Below are positions 27,843-35,838 of a stretch of 64,000 nucleotides of DNA, piece by piece. The translations under genes were made by a program, and so were the position numbers. Under the pieces are notes generated by a model, which did not search any database, was not told the DNA's origin, and saw only the letters and a list, made by a program, of their open reading frames with translations. The stretch comes from Chryseobacterium sp. StRB126 (GTDB lineage Bacteria; Bacteroidota; Bacteroidia; Flavobacteriales; Weeksellaceae): the NCBI RefSeq assembly GCF_000829375.1, contig NZ_AP014624.1, forward strand, positions 3,224,001-3,288,000. Direction: 5' to 3'. Each line of letters begins with the position of its first letter. Position 1 is the stretch's first letter.

Positions 27843-28964
27843 ATGCATCATCAGTTTACTATTGGAATCGAAGAAGAATATCAGATCATTGATGTTGAAA
27901 GCAGAGATTTGATTTCTCATGTATCAAAAATCATTGAAGGCGGGAAAGCAGTATTAAGTGAAAATCTAAAACACGAAATGCACGAATCCATGATTGAAAT
28001 GGAAACCGGAATCTGCCAGAACATTCAGGAAGCCAGAGCAGAATTAACCAATTTAAGAAGGCATCTTATCAACACAGCCCATGAACAGGGGCTTCGTGTT
28101 TCCGGAGGCGGAACCCACCCTTTCTCACATTGGTCGGACAATAGTATCACCCAAGGGGAAAGATACATCAAAATTGTAGATGATATGGGCGATGTTGCCC
28201 GTGAAAACCTTATTTTCGGACTTCACGTACATATTGGAATTCCTAACCGGGAAGAAGGCGTAAGAATTCAGAATGTAATGCGTTATTTCCTGCCTCATGT
28301 TTATGCACTCTCTACCAATTCTCCTTTCTGGATCGGAAGGTATACAGGTTTTAAATCGTACAGACAGGAAATTTTCGTTAAATTTCCGAGAACCGGTATC
28401 CCAAGCTATTTCAACTCATTAGCAGAATTTGACAGTTATGTTGATCTCTTGGTAAAAACAGGAACCATCGACAATGCTAAAAAAATATGGTGGGATTTAA
28501 GGGTTCATCCATTCTACCCTACTATTGAGTTCAGGATTTGCGATATGCCATTAAGAATTGATGAAACGGTATGTCTTGCGGCCATTATGCAGAGTTTAGT
28601 GGCTAAAATTTATAAACTTCACCAACAAAACCTTAGTTTCAGAAGCTATAGAAGGCTGTTATTAAACGAAAATAAATGGCGCGCTTCCAAAAGCGGAATT
28701 GAAGCTCAGCTGATTGATTTTGGAAAAGAAGAATCTGTTCCCTATCCTCTTTTATTAAAAGAACTTTTAGAATTTATTGATGATGTGGTAGATGATCTAG
28801 GCTGCCGAGAAGAGGTTGAATATGCCTGGAAAATTCTTGAAAACGGAACGGGTGCCGATAGACAGCTTCAGATCTTTAAGGAAACCGGTGATCTTACTAA
28901 GGTTGTAGATTATATGATCTCAGAAACTGAGTACGGCATAACACATGGCGAAACCGCTTCATAA
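27843..28964 (+). CDS. GCS2-type carboxylate-amine ligase (YbdK-like)
   Basis: The 373-residue protein belongs to the glutamate-cysteine ligase type 2 family (COG2170/YbdK), a glutamine-synthetase fold that forms amide bonds with ATP. Recognisable blocks are GIEEEYQIID at the N-terminus (about 8-17), METGICQNIQEARAEL (about 52-67), LHVHIGIPN (about 126-134) and WWDLRVHPFYPTIEFRICD (about 216-234). Classical members make gamma-glutamylcysteine or have weak activity with other substrates. Next to two ATP-grasp ligases and a glutamine amidotransferase, it is more likely part of a dedicated amide-forming pathway than of glutathione synthesis. Confidence 0.9.
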   Translation: MHHQFTIGIEEEYQIIDVESRDLISHVSKIIEGGKAVLSENLKHEMHESMIEMETGICQNIQEARAELTNLRRHLINTAHEQGLRVSGGGTHPFSHWSDNSITQGERYIKIVDDMGDVARENLIFGLHVHIGIPNREEGVRIQNVMRYFLPHVYALSTNSPFWIGRYTGFKSYRQEIFVKFPRTGIPSYFNSLAEFDSYVDLLVKTGTIDNAKKIWWDLRVHPFYPTIEFRICDMPLRIDETVCLAAIMQSLVAKIYKLHQQNLSFRSYRRLLLNENKWRASKSGIEAQLIDFGKEESVPYPLLLKELLEFIDDVVDDLGCREEVEYAWKILENGTGADRQLQIFKETGDLTKVVDYMISETEYGITHGETAS

Positions 28965-28972
28965 TATTTTTG
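28965..28972 (+). promoter_or_regulatory. Possible internal -7 element
   Basis: TATTTTTG directly follows the stop codon of the GCS2-type gene and lies 26 bases before the next ATG. It fits TAnnTTTG, but the gene may also simply be read from the upstream operon. The case is weak. Confidence 0.25.
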
Positions 28973-28997
28973 GTAACTTTACAAAAAATATGATGTA

Positions 28998-29831
28998 ATG
29001 AAAGATATTCGAATTGCTCTGCTGGACATGAACAACAACCATGTCAATCAAGGCTTTAGAAACATTAAAGAAATTTCTGAAACATTTCAGCAGAACTCTG
29101 AAGAAAATGTAATCATCAAAACGTTTGATGTGAGGTTTAAAGATGAAATGCCGGAGATTGGAGACTTTGATATTTTTATTTCTTCAGGCGGACCAGGTAC
29201 TCCACACCGCGAAGGTTTTGAGTGGGAAGAAAGGTTTGCTCATTTTTTAGATTCCATTTTTGAACATAATAAATACAACGAAGATAAAAAGTATCTTTTC
29301 CTGATCTGCCATTCATTTCAATTGGCAAGTATTCACTGGAAATTAGGAAATATCTGTAAAAGAAAATCCTATTCTTTTGGAGTAATGCCGATACACAAAA
29401 CCGATGAAGGCAAAGAAGAATTTTTATTCAAAAACCTTCAGAATCCTTTTTATGCAGTAGATTCCAGAGCTTATCAGTTTATTGAGCCGGATCATGACCG
29501 TTTCGAGGAATTGGGAATGACTGTTATGGCTATTGAAAAGTTCCGTCCACACATTAATCTGGAAAGAGCTGTAATGGCGGTTCGTTTTTCTGATGAGATA
29601 TTCGGAACTCAGTTTCATCCGGAAGCAAGTCCTGAGGCTTTGATAGAGAATCTTAAAGATGATAAGAACAGAGAAGCCATGATTGAAAATTTCGGAATGG
29701 AAAAGTATCTTGAAACCATGGACAGAATAGATGATGAAGATAAAATCATCCTGACCAGAAACCAGATTCTTCCGAGATTTCTTCAGTTCGCAAAAAAAAA
29801 CATTTTGAAGGAAGCTGAATCTTTGGCTTAA
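28998..29831 (+). CDS. Class I glutamine amidotransferase-like protein
   Basis: The 277-residue protein has a class I glutamine amidotransferase triad: C104 in LICHSFQLA, H207 and E209 in GTQFHPEASPEA. An SSGGPGTP loop (about 63-70) forms the oxyanion side. The motif around the Cys (H-S-F-Q instead of the usual G-x-C-x-G-x-Q) is altered, so it may cleave a gamma-glutamyl amide other than glutamine, as gamma-glutamyl hydrolases in this fold do. The last 60 residues form a helical extension. It ends the first stretch of the ligase cluster. Confidence 0.85.
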   Translation: MKDIRIALLDMNNNHVNQGFRNIKEISETFQQNSEENVIIKTFDVRFKDEMPEIGDFDIFISSGGPGTPHREGFEWEERFAHFLDSIFEHNKYNEDKKYLFLICHSFQLASIHWKLGNICKRKSYSFGVMPIHKTDEGKEEFLFKNLQNPFYAVDSRAYQFIEPDHDRFEELGMTVMAIEKFRPHINLERAVMAVRFSDEIFGTQFHPEASPEALIENLKDDKNREAMIENFGMEKYLETMDRIDDEDKIILTRNQILPRFLQFAKKNILKEAESLA

Positions 29832-30078
29832 CTCATTAAAAATAAACCACAAAAGTCACAAAAGCTTTAACACTTAAGTTGTTTTTAAGTTACTACTAAC
29901 TGTTTTAAAAGTACACTTAAGTGTTTTGAAAATCTTTGATTTTCATCTTATGGAACTTATCATATATCCTTTTATATTTTAAAAAATAAAGGCTTTTGTG
30001 ACTTTTGTGGTTAAATTCATTTACAATATCAAATCGGGCGCTGCTGCTCGATTTTTTTAACATCACAAAAGAAAAAAT
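29832..30078. repeat. Inverted-repeat element between ligase genes
   Basis: A 21-base perfect inverted repeat (29845-29865 and 29992-30012, containing CACAAAAGTCACAAAAG) encloses about 126 bases. Inside are an inverted AACACTTAAGT / ACTTAAGTGTT pair and an AAAATC-TTT-GATTTT hairpin. The layout resembles a miniature non-autonomous element or a large structured leader. No open frame is supported. Confidence 0.6.
30031..30058 (+). terminator. Terminator-like hairpin just upstream of the next gene
   Basis: AAATCGGGC (30031-30039) pairs with GCTCGATTT (30046-30054, one G-U pair) around GCTGCT and runs into seven T residues. It lies only about 20 bases before the next ATG, so it either ends the upstream transcript or attenuates read-through into the following gene. 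Confidence 0.6.
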
Positions 30079-31257
30079 ATGATCCCAAAATACAGAAAAC
30101 AGTTCAATCAGGAGTTTTCAGATGAAAAATACATACAACTTAATGAAATTTTAAAACAAAAAGGGGGTATAGAACCTGGTTTCAGAATTTCAGAAAGCCC
30201 TATTTTCCTTACCAAAGCATTTGAAGCTAAATTGCTTGACGCGAGTGAAAGTATCATTAGCCAAATCAAGGCTCTTCCGGCTGAAACCCTTCAGAAAGCA
30301 ATTCCTGATAACTGCAGAGTCCCCAATGATACAAACCAGCCTCATTTTTTCACCATTGATTTTGGAATCTGTAAAAATGAAAGCGGAGACATTGAACCAC
30401 AATTAATTGAACTTCAAGCCTTTCCTTCACTATATGCCTTCCAAAAGATTTATGAAGAAACATTCTGTGAAGTGTATCCTTTCCTTTCGGACATCCGAAA
30501 CACTATGCCTCACGAAGATTTTAAACAGTATTTAAAAGATTTGATAGTGGGTGAGGAAAATCCGGAAAACGTAATTCTTCTTGAAATTTTCCCTGAAAAA
30601 CAAAAAACAGCTATTGACTTTGCTTTAACCGAGCAATTACTGGGTATTAAAACAGTGTGTTTAACAAAGGTAAAAAAGGAAGGTAAAAAGCTTTATTACG
30701 AAAACAATGGAAAACTCATTGAGATCAAAAGGATCTACAATCGTGTCATATTTGATGAACTCGACAGAATTCCGGGTCTTACAACAGAGTTTGATTTCCG
30801 TGAAGAAGTAGATGTAAAATGGATTACCCACCCGAACTGGTTCTTTAAAATTTCTAAATTCCTTTTGCCGTTATTAAAACATCAGTTTGTACCTCAAAGT
30901 TATTTTCTTCATGAGTTTCCGGAAAATGAGAGTCTTGAAAACTTCGTATTGAAGCCATTATTTTCATTTGCAGGAAGTGGTGTCAATTTAAGTCCAACGA
31001 AAGAAATCACGGATGCTATAGAAGACAAAGAAAACTATATCTTACAGAAAAAGGTAAGCTATGAACCTATTTTTGAAGATATTAATGGAGAGTTTTCTAA
31101 AGCAGAAATCCGTTTGTTGTATATTTGGCGGGAAAATGATGAACGTCCTATTCTACTGGAAAATCTGGGAAGAATGACAAAAGCAGCAATGGTAAACGTG
31201 GATTTCAATAAAAAAGATGCGATTTGGATTGGAAGTTCTAATGCGTTTTTTGGATAA
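30079..31257 (+). CDS. Diverged ATP-grasp-like protein
   Basis: The 392-residue protein has no motif I can name with certainty. Features that recall an ATP-grasp or glutathionylspermidine-synthase-like fold are QLIELQAFPSLYAFQ (about 112-126), FVLKPLFSFAGSGVNL (about 290-305, like an ATP-binding lid) and a C-terminal strand region with paired acidic residues. It lies in the ligase cluster between the amidotransferase and cyanophycin synthetase genes, which supports a ligase role. It begins after a terminator-like hairpin. Confidence 0.6.
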   Translation: MIPKYRKQFNQEFSDEKYIQLNEILKQKGGIEPGFRISESPIFLTKAFEAKLLDASESIISQIKALPAETLQKAIPDNCRVPNDTNQPHFFTIDFGICKNESGDIEPQLIELQAFPSLYAFQKIYEETFCEVYPFLSDIRNTMPHEDFKQYLKDLIVGEENPENVILLEIFPEKQKTAIDFALTEQLLGIKTVCLTKVKKEGKKLYYENNGKLIEIKRIYNRVIFDELDRIPGLTTEFDFREEVDVKWITHPNWFFKISKFLLPLLKHQFVPQSYFLHEFPENESLENFVLKPLFSFAGSGVNLSPTKEITDAIEDKENYILQKKVSYEPIFEDINGEFSKAEIRLLYIWRENDERPILLENLGRMTKAAMVNVDFNKKDAIWIGSSNAFFG

Positions 31258-31280
31258 ATAACTTATAAAACTAATAATAC

Positions 31281-31742
31281 ATGGAAGAAAAGTCAACAGC
31301 TTTTGATGAGTTTGATAACTATAACAGTTTAACACGAAGACGAAATCTATTACCCGTTTGGATTAAAATTTTCTTATGGATCTTTTTAATTGGTGGTACA
31401 GTATCTCTTATTTTATTGATGGCAGGCTCTTTTATGACTCATGTTTCTTTATCAATATATGGAATAAATGCTGATCATCCTTATTCAATGACTGGGCTTT
31501 TGATTTCATTGTTGTTTTTATTCAAAGGTATTGTTGCCTACGGGCTCTGGTTTGAGCAAAAATGGGCACCACAGGCTGCAATAGTTGATGCTATTATAGG
31601 AATTGCTGTTTGCATCATTATGATGGCAGTAATCCCTTTTACTTCACCAAAAATTAATTTTACAATTAGGCTGGAACTTATTCCTTTATATTTCTATCTC
31701 GTGAAAATGCGAAACATAAAGAAAGTTTGGGAAAATATATAA
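31281..31742 (+). CDS. Small integral membrane protein
   Basis: The 153-residue protein has about four hydrophobic helices (about 26-47, 70-90, 98-118, 120-140) after a charged N-terminus. No family was recognised. It follows the ATP-grasp-like gene after 23 bases and ends at a terminator shared with the convergent cphA gene. A helper role in the cluster, such as export, is possible but unsupported. Confidence 0.7.
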   Translation: MEEKSTAFDEFDNYNSLTRRRNLLPVWIKIFLWIFLIGGTVSLILLMAGSFMTHVSLSIYGINADHPYSMTGLLISLLFLFKGIVAYGLWFEQKWAPQAAIVDAIIGIAVCIIMMAVIPFTSPKINFTIRLELIPLYFYLVKMRNIKKVWENI

Positions 31743-31743
31743 A

Positions 31744-31779
31744 AAAACAAAACCTCCGATTTTTCGGAGGTTTTGTTTT
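31744..31779. terminator. Bidirectional terminator between membrane protein and cphA
   Basis: The arms 31744-31759 and 31764-31779 are perfect inverses (core CCTCCGA-TTTT-TCGGAGG) with A and T runs built into the outer stem. It can end both converging transcripts; its right arm touches the cphA stop codon. Confidence 0.85.
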
Positions 31780-34408
31780 ATAAATTTTTATCATCTTCCA
31801 TCAATTCTCTTGCCTGATATTCCTGAACAAGATCAATAGCATTAGAAATTACATCACTTAAAGCAGTGATGAATGTTCCTTCTTCTGCCATACCCATCGC
31901 ATGTTTTAACGCTTCTATTTCTTTAGGAATAATCTCGTAGCTTACATCTTTTCCTGAAGCCTGCATTCCTTCAATAATCAATCCGTTGATCTCTTCCTCG
32001 GTTCTTCCCCGAAGATGTTTTTCATTACGGATGATAATATGATCAAACATTCTTCCTGCAATTTTTCCACATTCCCTGATATCATTATCTCTTCTGTCTC
32101 CAACACCGGAAATAATACCTATTTTCTTTGTAGCTTCAATATTTTTCAGATAATCTTCAATAGCTTCATATCCGGACGGATTGTGAGCGAAATCAATCAA
32201 TACTTTAAAATTTTTAAACTTAAAGACATTTAATCTTCCCGGAGTAAGCTGTGCACTTGGAATAAAGGTTCTCAGTGAATTGGAAATATCCTCAATTCCA
32301 AATCCATAAAGATAACTTGCCAAGCTGGCTGCCAATACATTTTCGATCATGAATCTGGCTTTCCCTTCCATCGTAATCGGGAAGTCTTTCGCCTTACCGA
32401 TTCTGATCTTCCAGTCTCCTTTTTTAATGGTTACAAAACCTTCTTCATAAACACAGGTAATTCTTCCCTCTTTTGCAAACTTTACAATATGAGGATTATT
32501 CTCATCCATACTGAAAATAGCCACATTAGAGTCTAGATCTTTTACAATTTTCATGGAATATTCATTGTCTGCATTCAAAACGCTCCAGCCGGTTTTCTTG
32601 ACACTGTCTAATACAACGCGCTTTACTTTGGTAAGATCCTTTAAATTGTGAATATCATTCATTCCCAAATGATCTTCCTCAATATTGGTGAGAACCCCGA
32701 TATCACATTGTGAAAATCCTAATCCGGAACGGAGAATTCCGCCTCTTGCCGTTTCAAGAACAGCAAATTCTACCGTAGGATCTTTTAAAATAAATTCTGC
32801 TGAAATCGGTCCGGTAGTATCTCCTTTTGACAGCATTGTATTTTGAATATAAATCCCGTCAGATGTGGTAAAGCCTACTCTATAGCCATTGCTTTTTACA
32901 ATATGGGAAATCAATCTTGTGGTGGTTGTCTTTCCGTTGGTACCTGTTACGGCAATAATTGGAATGGTAAAAGGTTTTCCTTGTGGATACAACATATCTA
33001 CAACAGGTGCCGCAACATTCCTTGGAAGTCCTTCACTTGGAGCAAGGTGCATTCTAAATCCTGGTGCTGCATTTACCTCAATAATAGCTCCACCACTTTC
33101 TTTTAAGGGTTGTGTAAGATTTTCCGCCATAATATCAATCCCGCAAACATCCAGCCCTATAATTTTGGAAATTCTTTCTGCCATGGTAATATTTTCCGGA
33201 TGTACCATATCGGTAACATCTATCGATGTACCTCCTGTAGAAAGATTGGCTGTTGATTTCAGGTACACTATTTCTCCTCTTTGTGGAATTGTTTCCAGCG
33301 TATACTGAAGTTTTTCAAGCAGTTCCAAAGTATCCTTATCCACTTCAATTTCGGTAAGAACATTCTCATGACCATACCCTCTTCGCGGATCTTTATTTTC
33401 TTTATCAATAAGCTGCTGAATATTTAGTTCGCCATCTCCAACGATGTGAGCAGGAACTCTTCTTGCTGCCGCAACCATCTTATTATCAATCACCAATACT
33501 CTGAAATCATATCCTGTAATATATTTTTCAACAATTACCTTTCTGGAGTATTTCTGAGCATGTTCCAATCCTATTTTGGCAGCTTCCCAATCAGTAACAT
33601 TGATGGAAGAACCTTTTCCATGATTTCCATCCAAAGGTTTTAGAACGATGGGGTACCCTATTTTTTTGATTACCCTATCTAAATCCTCTTCATCAACAAC
33701 CAGGTCTCCTATAGGTACAGGAATAGCCGCATCGTGAAGCATTCTTTTGGTTAATTCTTTATTACAGGCAATATCTACAGCAATAGAGCTGGTTTTTCCG
33801 GTAATCGTAGCTTGAAAACGTTGTTGATTTACCCCATATCCAAGCTGTACCAGTGAATTTGTTCCTAATCTGATCCATGGTATTTTTCTGGAAACAGCTT
33901 CTTCCACAATACTTCCGGTAGATGGTCCCAGACGAACACGCTCTCTGATCTCTTTCAGTTTCTGAATACAGGCATTCAGATTATAATCTTTGTCTTCAAT
34001 TAAAGCTTCTGCGATCTTTACCGCTTCTTCAGCAGCATAGATTCCTACATTTTCTTCCAAATAATTGAATACCACATTATACACTCCCGGACTTTTTGTT
34101 TCCCGGGTTCTTCCAAAGCCAACATCCATCCCCGCTAAGGTCTGTATTTCCAAGGCAATATGCTCAATGACATGCCCCATCCAGGTTCCTGTTTCCACTC
34201 TATGGAAAAAGCCTCCTTCCACTCCTTCTGAACACCTATGGGTAATCAGTGACGGGATCAGTTTCTCAATTCTTTCTCTGAATCCATCAATTTTATTGGT
34301 AGGATAATTCTCCATTTCTTCAAGGTCTAACCTCATCTGTATCAGCTTTTTTCTCCTGATACTCCAGATGTTAGGACCACGCAGTGCCTGAATCTTTTCG
34401 ATTTTCAT
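31778..34408 (-). CDS. cphA: Cyanophycin synthetase
   Basis: The 876-residue protein has the length and order of domains of CphA: an N-terminal domain (1-160), an ATP-grasp domain adding Asp to the backbone (about 210-470, with YPIVLKPLDGNHGKGSSI and EVNAAPGFRMH), and a Mur-ligase-like domain adding Arg to the Asp side chain (P-loop GTNGKTTT, about 489-496). It makes multi-L-arginyl-poly-aspartate without ribosomes. The C-terminal mobile region ends in a polar tail. A divergent cyanophycinase gene lies 197 bases upstream. Whether Arg or Lys is the side chain cannot be read here. Confidence 0.93.
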   Translation of the reverse strand: MKIEKIQALRGPNIWSIRRKKLIQMRLDLEEMENYPTNKIDGFRERIEKLIPSLITHRCSEGVEGGFFHRVETGTWMGHVIEHIALEIQTLAGMDVGFGRTRETKSPGVYNVVFNYLEENVGIYAAEEAVKIAEALIEDKDYNLNACIQKLKEIRERVRLGPSTGSIVEEAVSRKIPWIRLGTNSLVQLGYGVNQQRFQATITGKTSSIAVDIACNKELTKRMLHDAAIPVPIGDLVVDEEDLDRVIKKIGYPIVLKPLDGNHGKGSSINVTDWEAAKIGLEHAQKYSRKVIVEKYITGYDFRVLVIDNKMVAAARRVPAHIVGDGELNIQQLIDKENKDPRRGYGHENVLTEIEVDKDTLELLEKLQYTLETIPQRGEIVYLKSTANLSTGGTSIDVTDMVHPENITMAERISKIIGLDVCGIDIMAENLTQPLKESGGAIIEVNAAPGFRMHLAPSEGLPRNVAAPVVDMLYPQGKPFTIPIIAVTGTNGKTTTTRLISHIVKSNGYRVGFTTSDGIYIQNTMLSKGDTTGPISAEFILKDPTVEFAVLETARGGILRSGLGFSQCDIGVLTNIEEDHLGMNDIHNLKDLTKVKRVVLDSVKKTGWSVLNADNEYSMKIVKDLDSNVAIFSMDENNPHIVKFAKEGRITCVYEEGFVTIKKGDWKIRIGKAKDFPITMEGKARFMIENVLAASLASYLYGFGIEDISNSLRTFIPSAQLTPGRLNVFKFKNFKVLIDFAHNPSGYEAIEDYLKNIEATKKIGIISGVGDRRDNDIRECGKIAGRMFDHIIIRNEKHLRGRTEEEINGLIIEGMQASGKDVSYEIIPKEIEALKHAMGMAEEGTFITALSDVISNAIDLVQEYQARELMEDDKNL

Positions 34409-34452
34409 AGTCTATTGGCATTTTAACAGTTAACAATAACTTATTTTACAAT

Positions 34453-34460
34453 CAAATATA
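34453..34460 (-). promoter_or_regulatory. -7 element for cphA
   Basis: On the minus strand, TATATTTG matches TAnnTTTG and lies 44 bases before the cphA ATG. A TTTTG about 15 bases upstream is slightly closer than the usual -33 spacing. Confidence 0.4.
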
Positions 34461-34593
34461 ATATAAAACCCTAAACAAAACCATAGCAAGCATGAAGATT
34501 TATCAAAAAAGAATTACATTTAATTAACATTTTTAAAACATTAAAAACCAACCAAAGATGGCACGAATTTCGCCAAGTATGTTAATTATTTTT

Positions 34594-34601
34594 TAATTTT
34601 G
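34594..34601 (+). promoter_or_regulatory. -7 element directly upstream of cphB
   Basis: TAATTTTG matches TAnnTTTG and ends four bases before the cphB ATG. A TTTCG about 21 bases upstream could serve as a -33 element. If used, the mRNA would have almost no leader. Confidence 0.45.
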
Positions 34602-34605
34602 TACC

Positions 34606-35496
34606 ATGACTAAACCTGTAGGAAAATTAATAGTTATCGGAGGAGCTGTAAATAAAGGAAGCTTTGCAGAAACCGACTATGATCAGAATATTGAAAAGAA
34701 TCTTAATTTTTTTGAACGTGGAATCTTGCGAAAGATCATCAGCGAATCAAAGCATAAGGAAGATTCTGTTATTGAAATCGTAACAACGGCCTCTCAAATT
34801 CCTCAGATCGTAGGTACAGAATATAAAAAAGCCTTCGAATTCCTAGGGGCGAAAAATGTAAATATTCTTGATATTCACAACCGTGAAGAGGCTAACTCTG
34901 ATGCAATGGTAGCAAGAGCAAACGCTGCAGACGTGATGATGTTTACCGGTGGAGACCAGCTAAGGCTAACATCTATTCTGGGTGGAACAAGATTTCACGA
35001 TACCATTCTATTAAAATACCAGGAACAGGATTTTATCTATTCCGGAACTTCCGCCGGTGCTGCTGCTGCCTCTGAAAATATGATCTATCAGGGAAGCAGT
35101 TCTGAGGCTCTATTGAAGGGGGAAATTAAAACAACACAAGGGCTAGGTTTAATCGATAACGTTATCATTGATACGCATTTTGTACAAAGAGGCAGAATCG
35201 GACGTCTTTTCCAGGCAGTAGTGAATAACCCAAGAACTCTGGGAATCGGACTTGGGGAAGATACAGGACTTTTCATTCATAATGATGTGATGACGGCTGT
35301 AGGTTCCGGACTTGTGATTCTGGTAGACGGAAGATTTATTAAAGATACCAACCTAACTAATATTAATCTTGGAGAACCTATTTCTATTGATAATCTAACG
35401 GTGCATGTGATGTCTATGAACGATCATTATGATCTTACAACTAAAACTCTTACCATTGAAAACTCACAATTCAATCCTATTCCACAAGATAAATAG
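34606..35496 (+). CDS. cphB: Cyanophycinase
   Basis: The 296-residue protein is a serine peptidase of family S51 that cuts cyanophycin into beta-Asp-Arg dipeptides. The nucleophile is S149 in YSGTSAGAAA, and the family block MMFTGGDQLRL (about 111-121) is present. It is cytoplasmic, without signal peptide. It reads away from cphA, so synthesis and breakdown genes share one intergenic control region, and the isoaspartyl peptidase at 35,839 completes the recycling route. Confidence 0.93.
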   Translation: MTKPVGKLIVIGGAVNKGSFAETDYDQNIEKNLNFFERGILRKIISESKHKEDSVIEIVTTASQIPQIVGTEYKKAFEFLGAKNVNILDIHNREEANSDAMVARANAADVMMFTGGDQLRLTSILGGTRFHDTILLKYQEQDFIYSGTSAGAAAASENMIYQGSSSEALLKGEIKTTQGLGLIDNVIIDTHFVQRGRIGRLFQAVVNNPRTLGIGLGEDTGLFIHNDVMTAVGSGLVILVDGRFIKDTNLTNINLGEPISIDNLTVHVMSMNDHYDLTTKTLTIENSQFNPIPQDK

Positions 35497-35838
35497 ACCA
35501 AAAAATACAACTATACAAACGGAACCTCGGTTCCGTTTTTTTGTTTTTGAATTCACCCCTTTGATCATAGCAGACAATACAATAAGTTTGGGCTAAAGCC
35601 AATGGAGTTATGATTTATTTGTTTATTGACCGGCCGGGCTTCCTTCGTGAACTTCGTTCGTAAACCTTCAGTTTATGCTCAGGATTATAACCCGCCCCTA
35701 TTGATGTTGATATCCGGATGGGTAAATGGATAATAAATAATAGTTGTTTAACGACAAGATCTTTTATCTTTTATCTTTTATCTTTTATCTTTTATCTATA
35801 AATTACCTTCATAAAAATTATTCATCAACTCTTATTCT
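35497..35838. other. Gene-free gap with terminator and a short tandem repeat
   Basis: After the cphB terminator this gap holds TTGGGCTAAAGCCAA near 35,588 and CCGGCCGGGC near 35,631, words of the kind often seen in flavobacterial intergenic repeats. It then carries five tandem copies of CTTTTAT (35761-35795) just before the asparaginase-like gene. No gene is supported. Confidence 0.4.
35517..35542 (+). terminator. Terminator after cphB
   Basis: CGGAAC-CTCG-GTTCCG followed by seven T residues forms a compact rho-independent terminator 21 bases after the cphB stop codon. Confidence 0.85.

Noticed and set aside
24735..31742. Ribosomally made precursor peptide for the ligase cluster
   Set aside because: I looked in the gaps for a short gene with a repeated core or leader and saw none, so a ribosomal peptide product is not supported.
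35761..35795. Tandem repeats considered as a CRISPR array
   Set aside because: Units are 7 bases and contiguous with no spacers.
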